Shown in pieces: positions 36,468 to 44,372 of a stretch of DNA of 64,000 nucleotides (the first letter of the stretch is position 1; every line of letters starts with the position of its first letter). The stretch comes from Polaromonas eurypsychrophila (GTDB taxonomy: Bacteria > Pseudomonadota > Gammaproteobacteria > Burkholderiales > Burkholderiaceae_C): positions 186,001-250,000 of the forward strand of contig NZ_BMIG01000005.1 in assembly GCF_014641715.1 (NCBI RefSeq). The letters are read 5' to 3'. The translations under genes were made by a program, and so were the position numbers. Below the pieces are notes generated by a model. That model was not told the origin of the DNA. It was given only the letters and a program-made list of their open reading frames with translations, and did no database searches.

Positions 36468-37724
36468 ATGCATCGCAGAAACTTCATCTTGAACAGTGCC
36501 CAAGCCGGGGCCGCACTCATGTTGCCGACATTGAGCCCGCTCGCCTTCGGCCAGGGTGGTCCGATCAAGATCGGGTTCATGACGCCCCTGACCGGAGTTG
36601 CGGCGGCACCCGGCCGCGAGTTGCTCGACGGCTGGAACATGTTCTGGCAGCAAAACGGGCTGAAGATTGGTGACCGTGTGGTGGAGATTTTGGTGGAGGA
36701 CGACGGCTCCAACCCCGACACGGCGCTACAAAAAGCCCGTCGCCTGCACCAACAGCAAGGGGTTCACATGCTGGTGGGCAACGTGCTGGCCAATACTGGT
36801 CTCGCCGTGGCGGAGTACGCCAAGACGGCCAACGTGCCCTACCTCATGCCAGCCGTGGCCGCTGATGATCTGACCCAGCGCGGGCGCATTCCCAATGTGC
36901 TGCGCACCGGTGGCTTTTCGGCCAGCCAGATCACCCGCCCATTGGCTGACTGGGCGCGCAAACGTGGTTACAAGCGCGTAGTCACCCTGGGCCAGGACTA
37001 TGCGTTCGGCCACGAACAGGTGGGCGGTTTCGTGCAGGTGTTCACCGAGGGCGGCGGCGCCGTGGCGGGACAGTTCTGGCACCCACTGAACACGCCCGAC
37101 CTGAGCACCTACCTGGGTCAGATCAAGGCGTTGAACCCGGATGTCGTCTTCTCCGTCCAGACCGGCGCGGACTCCGCACGTATCCTGCAGCAATGGTCCA
37201 GCTACGGTTTCAAGGACAAAATCCCGCTCATCACGTCGCAGAACGTGACCGATCAGTCCGTGATCCGCACGCTGACGGCCGCAGAGTGCGAAGGCATCAT
37301 TTCCAGTTCGCACTTCGCCGAAGGACGTGACTCCGCCGACACCAAGGCGTTCGTCGACAACTACGAAAAGGCCTACAAGAAGCTGCCGGGCATCTTTGCT
37401 GCCGAAGGCTTCACCGGAGCCATGTGGTTGGCGCATGCCCTGAACAAGATCAAGGGCCGCTCCGAAGACTCTGCCACCCTCATTGCATCCCTGTCGAGTG
37501 AAGCCATCAACGGCACACCGTTCGGCAAGACCGTGAAGATGGATGCCTACGGGAACCCGGTGTTCGACGTGTACATCCGCCGTGTCGTCAAGCGCGCCGA
37601 CGGCAAGCTGGTGAATGCGGTGGTCGACACCTACCCGCAGGTCTCGCAGTTCTGGACCTACAACCCGACGGAATACCTGAAGCAGCCGTCCTACAGTAGG
37701 AACTTCCAGGGCATCGCCAAATGA
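36468..37724 (+). CDS. ABC transporter substrate-binding protein (LivJ/amide-binding type)
   Basis: A 418-residue periplasmic type I binding protein. The leader MHRRNFILNSAQAGAALMLP contains an RRNFIL twin-arginine-like motif, suggesting Tat export, with cleavage near LAFGQG. The mature protein begins PIKIGFMTPLTGVAAAPGRE and contains VEILVEDDGSNPDTALQKAR, typical of Leu/amide-binding receptors. Its stop overlaps the ATG of the ATPase gene. Ligand unknown, but the neighbours point to an N-containing ring compound or its derivative. Confidence 0.92.
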   Translation: MHRRNFILNSAQAGAALMLPTLSPLAFGQGGPIKIGFMTPLTGVAAAPGRELLDGWNMFWQQNGLKIGDRVVEILVEDDGSNPDTALQKARRLHQQQGVHMLVGNVLANTGLAVAEYAKTANVPYLMPAVAADDLTQRGRIPNVLRTGGFSASQITRPLADWARKRGYKRVVTLGQDYAFGHEQVGGFVQVFTEGGGAVAGQFWHPLNTPDLSTYLGQIKALNPDVVFSVQTGADSARILQQWSSYGFKDKIPLITSQNVTDQSVIRTLTAAECEGIISSSHFAEGRDSADTKAFVDNYEKAYKKLPGIFAAEGFTGAMWLAHALNKIKGRSEDSATLIASLSSEAINGTPFGKTVKMDAYGNPVFDVYIRRVVKRADGKLVNAVVDTYPQVSQFWTYNPTEYLKQPSYSRNFQGIAK

Positions 37725-38506
37725 GTTCAGGGCGGCCATCGGATCACCTTGAGGGGACAGCCATCGAACTGCGCGGGGTGAGCCGTAGCTTCGGTGGCCT
37801 GAAGGCCGTAGATGATGTGAACCTGCGGGTGCAAGCCGGTACACGGCATGTACTCATCGGGCCCAATGGAGCGGGTAAGACGACCTTGTTCGCCCTGATG
37901 TCGGGTGAACTCGATGTGAGCGCGGGTCGCGTCAGCTTGTTCGGCCAAGACGTTACGTCATGGTCAGCCATGCGCCGCTCGCGCGCAGGTCTGGGTCGCA
38001 CCTACCAAATCACCAATGTGTTTACAGGCCTGAGCGTGCAGGAAAATCTGGTCATTGCCATGCGAGGGCGCCAAGGCGACAAGCTCAACATGTTTCTGGG
38101 CACGCGGCCGGATGCAGACGGCAGTGCACGCATTGACCACCTGCTAGGCGTTTGTGGTCTGGAGGGCCGCCGCCAGGTGCGCGCGGGTTCCATGTCGTAT
38201 GGCGAACAGCGCTTGCTTGAGCTGGCCATCGCGCTGGCTAACGAGCCCCGCCTGCTGTTGCTGGACGAACCTGCGGCCGGCCTTTCACCGGCAGAGCGCG
38301 GCCCAATGGCCGACACCATCCGCCGACTTCCGCGCGAGTTAACCATCGTGCTAATCGAACACGACATGGAACTGGCACTGGGCCTGGCTGATCGTGTCAG
38401 TTGCCTCTATTACGGCCGAGTGATCGCCGATGGAACGCCGGAAGAAGTGCGCTCGGACGCGGAAGTGCAATCGGTCTACTTTGGAACAGCCAGCAGCCAT
38501 GCTTGA
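37721..38506 (+). CDS. ABC transporter ATP-binding protein (LivG-like)
   Basis: A 261-residue ATPase: Walker A GPNGAGKTTLF near residue 48, signature MSYGEQRLLELA, Walker B LLLLDEPAAGLSPAE, H-loop IVLIEHDM. The sequence between Walker A and signature (RAGLGRTYQITNVFTGLSVQ) is characteristic of LivG. Overlaps the binding-protein gene by 4 bp at the start and the LivF-like gene by 8 bp at the end. Confidence 0.95.
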   Translation: MSSGRPSDHLEGTAIELRGVSRSFGGLKAVDDVNLRVQAGTRHVLIGPNGAGKTTLFALMSGELDVSAGRVSLFGQDVTSWSAMRRSRAGLGRTYQITNVFTGLSVQENLVIAMRGRQGDKLNMFLGTRPDADGSARIDHLLGVCGLEGRRQVRAGSMSYGEQRLLELAIALANEPRLLLLDEPAAGLSPAERGPMADTIRRLPRELTIVLIEHDMELALGLADRVSCLYYGRVIADGTPEEVRSDAEVQSVYFGTASSHA

Positions 38507-39209
38507 AATAAAATCCATATCCTCCAGCTATGGGGAAGCACGGATCCTGCATGCGATCAACCTTACGGTTGCGCAAGGCCAGGTGGTTGGGCTGCTCGGT
38601 CGCAACGGCACCGGGAAGACGACCTTGATCCGCTCCATCATGCAGGTCAAGCCGCCGCAGGTCACGTCAGGCTCCATCAAGTGGAATGGACGCGAGCTGT
38701 GCGGGATGTCGTCAAATGAAGTTGCGCTTTTGGGTATCGGACTGGTCCCGCAGGGACGACGGTTGTTTGCATCCTTGACGGTGCAAGAGCACTTGGAGAT
38801 CGTTCCCCGTCGACCCGCAGTTTCGGGGCGTCGACCATGGACCGTTGAGCGTGCTTACGAGTTGTTCCCACGTTTGGGTGAGCGCCGCAGTCACCGCGGC
38901 AATCAACTCTCTGGCGGTGAGCGCCAGATGTTGGCGATCACTCGAGCATTGATGTTGAATCCGGATCTGATGTTGATGGATGAGCCCACGGAGGGACTCG
39001 CGCCTTTGATCGTGCAACACGTTGAGCAAGCTGTCTCTGCACTTAAAGCAGAAGGGTTGACTGTCTTGCTTGTAGAGCAGAATTTACGAAGTGCGTTGGC
39101 AGTCGTTGACTCGGTTTACATATTGGAAACCGGTGCTGTGGTGCACCACGGATCAGCCAGCGACCTCACCAGTGACGCGGCAACACTTCACCGATATCTA
39201 GGGGTTTAA
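38499..39209 (+). CDS. ABC transporter ATP-binding protein (LivF-like)
   Basis: A 236-residue ATPase: Walker A GRNGTGKTTLIRSIM near residue 34, LVPQGRRLFASLTVQEHLEI (LivF hallmark), signature LSGGERQMLAITRAL, Walker B LMLMDEPTEGLAP. It completes a five-gene importer (two permeases, receptor, two ATPases). The start at 38499 lies within the end of the LivG gene. It is the last gene of the plus-strand cluster; transposon and integrase debris follow. Confidence 0.95.
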   Translation: MLEIKSISSSYGEARILHAINLTVAQGQVVGLLGRNGTGKTTLIRSIMQVKPPQVTSGSIKWNGRELCGMSSNEVALLGIGLVPQGRRLFASLTVQEHLEIVPRRPAVSGRRPWTVERAYELFPRLGERRSHRGNQLSGGERQMLAITRALMLNPDLMLMDEPTEGLAPLIVQHVEQAVSALKAEGLTVLLVEQNLRSALAVVDSVYILETGAVVHHGSASDLTSDAATLHRYLGV

Positions 39210-39309
39210 TCGCCAGACGATGACGGCTGTTGACGATTCTCCGCTTTTGGCTGGCCGCATTCACCCCTACGAAACGAGGACCTGTTACTCCTCGCAGGAA
39301 TCAGAGTAT

Positions 39310-39425
39310 GCCGCTCTGTCAAGCGGTGGTAGACCGATCCAATCTCCAGTTCAGACTTCACGACCTTGAAGCCGCGCTCAATGTTGGGCAGTGACTTTGT
39401 AGCGCTCGATGACCTTGTCAGGGGG
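39310..39425 (-). pseudogene. Transposase remnant (IS1634/IS4-like)
   Basis: On the minus strand this stretch reads, with one frameshift, DKVIERYK then LPNIERGFKVVKSELEIGSV and YHRLTER. This matches the block around the catalytic Glu of IS4/IS1634-type transposases (typically IERGF-x-x-LKS-x-x-x-I-x-PVYHR). One extra A near 39392 breaks the frame. The rest of the element is gone. Seen only by reading all frames, so moderate confidence. Confidence 0.6.
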
Positions 39426-39459
39426 TTATGTCAGCAATGTGCTCAGTCCTTCAAACCGG

Positions 39460-39638
39460 CCAAGCTGATCAGTTGTACGCCACCTTGAACGTGGCGAATC
39501 TTCCGGCCGGGAGCCGCGCCGGTCATAGATGCGAGTGGTGCTGATGCTCGCGTGCCCCAGCAATTCGGCCGTGATCATGGGATCAGAGAAGCTGTTCATC
39601 GCGCTTGTCAGCGTAACGGCCGGGCCAGCTACCAGCAC
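39460..39638 (-). pseudogene. C-terminal fragment of a tyrosine-type integrase
   Basis: ELLGHASISTTRIYDRRGSR holds the conserved LGH-x-S-x-x-TT-x-x-Y of phage-type tyrosine recombinases (catalytic His and Tyr). PEDSP follows, and after a one-base slip TFKVAY, the usual ending. Only the last ~45 residues remain; the catalytic Arg region is missing. The matching N-terminal fragment, same strand, is at 43704-43836 on the far side of the two-component genes. Confidence 0.75.
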
Positions 39639-39777
39639 GGAGCTGTTGGATCGCTTTCATCGTTGATTGCAGCCGACGGAGCTCCTCGAGGCTTTGCATC
39701 CGTACTTCCATCGACTCAGAAATAAGGCGAAGCATCTGGTCACGAGCTTGTTCGCTGGACTCGGACACGTCATTCAT
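39583..39777 (-). CDS. Small hypothetical protein downstream of the receiver gene
   Basis: A possible 64-residue helical protein starting MNDVSESSEQARDQMLRLIS, rich in Glu/Gln/Arg (SLEELRRLQSTMKAIQQLRA), suggesting a short coiled coil. Its ATG at 39777 overlaps the TGA region of the response regulator gene, so it may be cotranscribed and coupled. Its 3' end overlaps the integrase remnant. Not recognised; could be a real accessory of the two-component cassette or a chance frame. Confidence 0.4.
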   Translation of the reverse strand: MNDVSESSEQARDQMLRLISESMEVRMQSLEELRRLQSTMKAIQQLRAGSWPGRYADKRDEQLL

Positions 39778-40279
39778 GACCGACCCGTAGAGCACCGGTC
39801 TCCAACAAATGCTCTGCGTGGTGTCCCCCATAATGGGGCGATCCGTCCGTTATCGCGGATTGACACTCAAGATCTTCCATCCAGTTCCTCAGCGTGACAG
39901 CCGCGCCAACCAGGGGCAAAAGCCTCTCGAAAAGCTTGTCCTTGGCGATGAATTCCACCGCACCCGCCGCCCGTACTTGTTCAGGGAGGTCCGCACTCGT
40001 ATCAATCGAAATGGCCGCAACAAACGTACGAGGCCACTTCTTCAGAATCTCACGCGTGAGATCGAGTCCGTTGGCATCGGGTAGGTTGATGTCCATGAAG
40101 ACAATCGATGGGCAATGCGCTTCAACATACCTCAAAGCGGTGGCGCCATCTGGCGCTTCGATGACTGAAAGGCCAGGATAAAAGCGCTCGATGCACACGC
40201 GTATCGCTTCGCGCATCGGCGCGTGATCCTCTACGATCAGCACCGCCGCCTCACGTCGGACACTTCCTGGTTGGCTCAT
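39770..40279 (-). CDS. Single-domain response regulator (CheY-like receiver)
   Basis: A 169-residue protein: receiver domain from about residue 12 to 130 with acidic pocket VLIVEDHAPMREAI, phospho-acceptor Asp in SIVFMDINLPDANGLDLTRE (near residue 63) and Lys in EFIAKDKLFE. No output domain; the C-terminal 40 residues have no known motif. The start at 40279 has AAGGA with 7-bp spacing. It lies behind the NarL-type regulator and kinase genes and may be an alternative phosphate sink or a protein-interaction output. Confidence 0.85.
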   Translation of the reverse strand: MSQPGSVRREAAVLIVEDHAPMREAIRVCIERFYPGLSVIEAPDGATALRYVEAHCPSIVFMDINLPDANGLDLTREILKKWPRTFVAAISIDTSADLPEQVRAAGAVEFIAKDKLFERLLPLVGAAVTLRNWMEDLECQSAITDGSPHYGGHHAEHLLETGALRVGHE

Positions 40280-40392
40280 GGCGTTTCCTTGGCTGACTCT
40301 GGGATATTGACTATCCCTGCATCGCATCAGCCTGTATGTCGCGCAAACCAGACAGACGGAGTTCGGTCTGTAGCGTTTGTCGGACAGCTCGG

Positions 40393-41016
40393 TTAACCGG
40401 GTGGTGTCAGCCCGTGTTGAACAGCAAGCTTGACCAGCGAAGCCACATCGGAGACGCCAAGCTTTTTCATCAGCCTGCTCCGGTACGTATCGACGCTTGT
40501 TTTGGACAAATGGATTGCTTGCGCGATCTCGGCGCTGGTCCGGCCTTCAACCACAAGCTGGAGCACCTGACCCTCGCGCGCTGAAAGGCTGTCAAGTGGG
40601 CCGCGCTGGCCCGAAGACGCTGATAGTGCTCCGATGGCGGGACTCACATAGCGTCTTCCCGCGCAAACGGCCCGTATAGCCTTGACGAGTTCGGCACTTG
40701 CTGCATCCTTCAGGACATAACCGGTGGCGCCGGCGTTCAGTGCCTGATAGACGTGTTCCCGGTTCGAGTGCATCGAGAGCACCACCACCTGCGTTGCGGG
40801 CGTGCGCATGCAGATCTCACGCGTAGCTTCTATGCCGTTCATCTCCGGCATGGATAGATCCATGACAACCACGTCGGGCAACGTGACACTTGCTACGCGC
40901 ACCGCGTCGTGCCCGTTTCCAACAGATCCGACGATCTCCATTCCGGCGCCCGTGAGCAGCACCGAAAGGCCCTCCCGCATCATGGCGTGGTCGTCGACGA
41001 GCAGAACCCTAGTCAT
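40393..41016 (-). CDS. NarL/LuxR-family response regulator
   Basis: A 207-residue regulator. Receiver: VLLVDDHAMMREGLSVLL, phospho-Asp in DVVVMDLSMPEMNGIEATRE (near residue 54), Lys in GYVLKDAAS. LuxR-type HTH: LSAREGQVLQLVVEGRTSAE, then IHLSKTSVDTYRSRLMKKLG. Its start overlaps the stop of the histidine kinase gene (ATGA), so the two are coupled and form a cognate pair. Confidence 0.94.
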   Translation of the reverse strand: MTRVLLVDDHAMMREGLSVLLTGAGMEIVGSVGNGHDAVRVASVTLPDVVVMDLSMPEMNGIEATREICMRTPATQVVVLSMHSNREHVYQALNAGATGYVLKDAASAELVKAIRAVCAGRRYVSPAIGALSASSGQRGPLDSLSAREGQVLQLVVEGRTSAEIAQAIHLSKTSVDTYRSRLMKKLGVSDVASLVKLAVQHGLTPPG

Positions 41017-43631
41017 GTTGTGCGCTCCAGAACTGCCATGATGCGCGTGCCGCGACCCAGAGCTGAGTCTACTTTCAGCTTCGCATCCACGGCCTCGGCG
41101 CGCTCACGCATGATCTGAAGTCCATAGCTGCCCGACTCCGGCAACTGGGTAGTGTCAAAGCCGCAACCGTCGTCGGCGATCATCAAGCGAACCTCCTGCG
41201 CTTCCTGGACAAAAGAGATCTCCACCGCTCGCGCGTTGGCGTACTTGGTCAGATTGTTGACTGCTTCCTGCGCAATGCGGAACAGTGCGGCCTCGATCAG
41301 AGGAGGCAGCCGCAGCTCGATATCGACGTCACGTACGCTTACCGCTATCGGAAAGCGGTCTTCAAGCGATCCCGCCAATATCCTGATCGCGACTCCCAAC
41401 CCATGATCGTCAAGACCGGGAGGCCGCAACTCGGCCATGATATTGCGCGAGGTCGCGATTGCACTTTGCAGAAGTTCCAGCGCCATTCCAAGCCGATTGT
41501 CAATTTCGGCAGACGGGAGAGCCCTGGCCAGTTCAATGTTTAGCTTGGCGGTGGCGAGATCCTGGCCGATCCGGTCGTGCAGTTCCCGGTGGAGCGCTCG
41601 CCGCTCGTTCTCCTCCATTTCCGTAAGTCGCCGCTGTAGTTCACGGGTCCGCTCCGCGCTGTGGCGCAGCGCCTCCTCGGCGCGGGCGCGCTCAAACACG
41701 GGGAAGACCCGGTGGGCCACCTCCACGATGAGGGTGACTTCGTCGGGCCGCCAGTCGCGCACCCTGGGGGCGCCAACGGAGATAAGGCCCGGCCACGCGT
41801 CGTCCTTGAGAATTGGAGCGGCGATGAACGCGCGCATACCGACGGCGCGGTACGCCTCCTTGTCCGTTCGAGGGTCGGTGTCCGTGTCGCGAACGACGAC
41901 GGACTCGCCCGCGCTGGCAGCACGCAGGAACTCCTCGCTCAGGTAGTCGCCCGCCCGGTATGCGCCGCTGGGGACGAAGAACCCCTCCCGCTCCCAACTA
42001 GCAAGCGCGGTGAAGCGCGCTTCAGCCGGCTCTTCCCCCGGGTCGAGCTTCACGCCGATGACATGATAGGAGCTGACATCCAGGTAGGCGCCGAGCGCCT
42101 CGCCGGTGGCACGGACGACCTCGTCGGGACTTTTGAGTAAGGTCGACGTCTGGGACAGCTTGTCCAGGAAGGCGGCGTGGCGCTCGCGGCGCTTGCGCTC
42201 CGTGATGTTGTTAAAAACCGAAACGACCCTGCGGCTGCCGTTGCCACCGTCCCGCGCCAGGTAGACGTCGAACCAGCGGTCCAGCCCACTAACATAGTCC
42301 TGAAAACGGATTGGCTGGCCGGTAAGGACCACCTGCTCTAGCCGTTCTATTACCCTCTGCTCGAGAGCCGGTATGAGCTCGCGACCGCGCTTGCCAATAA
42401 TTTCGCGCCCCATGCCGCTCATCGCCTCGTGTGAAGCATTGATCTCAAGGACCTTGTAGTCGATCGCCTTGTCCTGCTCGTCGAACAAAACCTCGATTGT
42501 CGAGACGCCCTCGTCGATCGACTCGAACAGTGAGCGGTACTTTTCTTCGGACCGGCTCAACGCCCGCTCAGCGCGGGTTCGTTCAACCGCCACCCAGGTG
42601 CGCTCGGCGACCTCCTGCACCGCTTCGACTTCCGTCGACGCCCAGATGCGCGGCAGGACACTCAGCACCGACAGCAACCCGACCCAAATGCCTGCCTTAA
42701 ACAGCGGCACCGCGATATACGCGCCGACGTTTGCGGCGGCCATTGCTTTCCGCTCGTGTTCTTCGAAAAGCGGATCGCTCGTTATGTCTGCAGAGACCTG
42801 CAGCTTTCCAGCACGATAACCGTCAGCCAGGCGTTTGCCGTAATCCTCGGAGCGAAACGAGCCGACCAGCGGCGGCAACCCCTTGGCATACGAGTGCGAG
42901 ATATGGACGTACTCGCCAAGCACTTCGCCGTAACTGGCCTGATTGACCTGCAGATGCTCACCCAGGAGATTGGCAGCAAGTACTTGAATGGCCTGTGGGT
43001 CGGCAAGCGGCCTGAGTGCATCGCTCAGTGTGAGCAGAAATACTTGCAGGCGCTCGCGGCGCTTGCGCTCGGTGATGTCCCTGAAAACCGCAACGATCGT
43101 CCGGCTCCCCCGGTGTCCGAATGGGGACAGGTAAACCTCAAACCAACGGTCGAAGGAGGGAATGAAGTCCTCAAAACGCGACGGCTCACCGCTAAAGGCA
43201 ACTTTACCTATTCGCTGAATCACGGAAGGGTCGATGTCGGGCATCACCTCGCTGATGCGCTTGCCGACCACCTCGCTCCCGAGGCCGCTCATAGCCTGAT
43301 GGGCACGATTGACAGCCAGATAGCGGTAATCGATCGCATGGCCGTTCTCATCGAACAGCACTTCAATGGTCGCGACGCCTTCGTCGATCGATTCGAACAG
43401 CGCACGGAATGGCTCATCCGATGCATGGGCTGTGTCTCCGGCGCCGGGCTGAGCATCGTCCCGGCCAAAGGCGATGAACGTGCTTGAGGGATCCCCTTGC
43501 TTATAGAGGATGGGCTGGGCGGTGAGGCTTGGCGAGTCCACTTCACCAACAATGGTCTTTTCAAACTTGCGGATGTCCTCGGCCGAGGGCCAAGTGCTTT
43601 GGTCATTGGGATTGAACGGTTTTGCACTCAT
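41013..43631 (-). CDS. PAS-GAF-PAS-GAF sensor histidine kinase (NarX/DegS-type) with an integrase-derived N-terminus
   Basis: A protein of about 872 residues. After ~70 residues of non-sensor sequence come PAS1 (about 73-190), GAF1 (198-355), PAS2 (367-480), GAF2 (490-650), a HisKA_3 dimerisation domain with phospho-acceptor HRELHDRIGQDLATAKLNIE, and an HATPase (FRIAQEAVNNLTKYANARAV, DDGCGFD, GSYGLQIMRERAE). The two PAS-GAF units are clearly duplicated (both begin LFESIDEGV-TIEVLFDE). No membrane helices, so it is a cytosolic sensor. The first residues (SAKPFNPNDQSTWPSAEDIR, then KFEKTIVGE) resemble an integrase N-terminal region continuing from the fragment upstream, and the true start is uncertain (43631 or 43694). 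Confidence 0.88.
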   Translation of the reverse strand: MSAKPFNPNDQSTWPSAEDIRKFEKTIVGEVDSPSLTAQPILYKQGDPSSTFIAFGRDDAQPGAGDTAHASDEPFRALFESIDEGVATIEVLFDENGHAIDYRYLAVNRAHQAMSGLGSEVVGKRISEVMPDIDPSVIQRIGKVAFSGEPSRFEDFIPSFDRWFEVYLSPFGHRGSRTIVAVFRDITERKRRERLQVFLLTLSDALRPLADPQAIQVLAANLLGEHLQVNQASYGEVLGEYVHISHSYAKGLPPLVGSFRSEDYGKRLADGYRAGKLQVSADITSDPLFEEHERKAMAAANVGAYIAVPLFKAGIWVGLLSVLSVLPRIWASTEVEAVQEVAERTWVAVERTRAERALSRSEEKYRSLFESIDEGVSTIEVLFDEQDKAIDYKVLEINASHEAMSGMGREIIGKRGRELIPALEQRVIERLEQVVLTGQPIRFQDYVSGLDRWFDVYLARDGGNGSRRVVSVFNNITERKRRERHAAFLDKLSQTSTLLKSPDEVVRATGEALGAYLDVSSYHVIGVKLDPGEEPAEARFTALASWEREGFFVPSGAYRAGDYLSEEFLRAASAGESVVVRDTDTDPRTDKEAYRAVGMRAFIAAPILKDDAWPGLISVGAPRVRDWRPDEVTLIVEVAHRVFPVFERARAEEALRHSAERTRELQRRLTEMEENERRALHRELHDRIGQDLATAKLNIELARALPSAEIDNRLGMALELLQSAIATSRNIMAELRPPGLDDHGLGVAIRILAGSLEDRFPIAVSVRDVDIELRLPPLIEAALFRIAQEAVNNLTKYANARAVEISFVQEAQEVRLMIADDGCGFDTTQLPESGSYGLQIMRERAEAVDAKLKVDSALGRGTRIMAVLERTT

Positions 43632-43703
43632 AGCCCCGTAAGCGTACTCGAAGCTTTTATGGGCCGCTATGGCCAAATCGCGGGCACGGACCAATGCTCG
43701 ACG

Positions 43704-43836
43704 CTAATCCCGCGTTTTGAGCGACATCTTGATCTCGGGTCGTCCACTCCATCTGAAGCGCAAAGCCATTGGGAAAGACGACGCGGAAATAGTAAATACC
43801 GTGGCGAGAACGACGGATACAGGCCGGAAGGCGCAT
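43704..43836 (-). pseudogene. N-terminal fragment of a phage-type integrase
   Basis: Begins MRLPACIRRSRHGIYYFRVV behind a Shine-Dalgarno AAGGA, then FPNGFAL, and after a one-base slip near 43745 GRPEIKMSLKTRD and a TAG. This is the typical start of tyrosine integrases of tRNA-linked islands. The reading beyond the stop (RALVRARDLAIAAHKSFEYA) also looks integrase-like and runs into the histidine kinase frame. It lies about 90 bp from the 3' end of tRNA-Asp. Confidence 0.65.
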
Positions 43837-43894
43837 TGTGGTGGTCCTTGAATAGCCCACTGCAATGGCTCACCCGAAAATGGCCTTGAAAGAC

Positions 43895-43920
43895 AAAAGG
43901 CCCGATTTCTCGGGCCTTTT
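43895..43920 (-). terminator. Rho-independent terminator after tRNA-Asp
   Basis: AAAAGGCCCGA-TTTC-TCGGGCCTTTT: an 11-bp stem with a 4-base loop, GC core and T-tract on both strands. It starts 7 bp behind the CCA end of tRNA-Asp and so ends the tRNA transcript. Confidence 0.85.
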
Positions 43921-43927
43921 GAAGATT

Positions 43928-44004
43928 TGGCGGAGCGGACGGGACTCGAACCCGCGACCCCCGGCGTGACAGGCCGGTATTCTAACCAACTGAACTACCG
44001 CTCC
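43928..44004 (-). tRNA. tRNA-Asp (GTC)
   Basis: A full cloverleaf on the minus strand: acceptor GGAGCGG/CCGCTCC, D-loop AGTTCAGTTGGTTAGAA, anticodon loop CCTGTCACGC with anticodon GTC, T-arm GGGTTCGAGTCCC, encoded CCA. The 3' end faces the integrase remnant at 43704-43836, the standard layout of a tRNA used as an island attachment site. Confidence 0.97.
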
Positions 44005-44080
44005 TGGTAGATAGCGTTTGCTCTTGCGAGCCAAGTGCTAACGACTTGTGCCTTGCGCCTCACACGGGTGTGAAGAATGC

Positions 44081-44156
44081 TGGCGACCCTAAGGGGATTC
44101 GAACCCCTGTAGCCACCGTGAAAGGGTGGTGTCCTAGGCCTCTAGACGATAGGGTC
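44081..44156 (-). tRNA. tRNA-Glu (TTC)
   Basis: Cloverleaf on the minus strand: acceptor GACCCTA/TAGGGTC, anticodon loop CCCTTTCACGG with anticodon TTC, T-arm GGGGTTCGAATCCCC, encoded CCA. It lies close to gltX, the gene for its own synthetase, on the same strand. Confidence 0.97.
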
Positions 44157-44240
44157 TTAACCTTGGAACTTCCGGCAGCAGGTTTTTGCGTTGAACAAAG
44201 ACCTGCCGAAAAAAATCTGAAAACTTTTTCGACAATTGAA

Positions 44241-44316
<76 letters not shown>

Positions 44317-44372
44317 GTATCAACCGAGCAGGTTTCCCTGCAACTGTCGAGCCTTGAATTATAGCCCGAAAT

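Noticed and set aside
43928..43960. A second copy of the tRNA-Asp 3' end as the other attachment site
   Set aside because: Looked for along the window, especially 26-39 kb, and not seen; it may be outside the window or lost.
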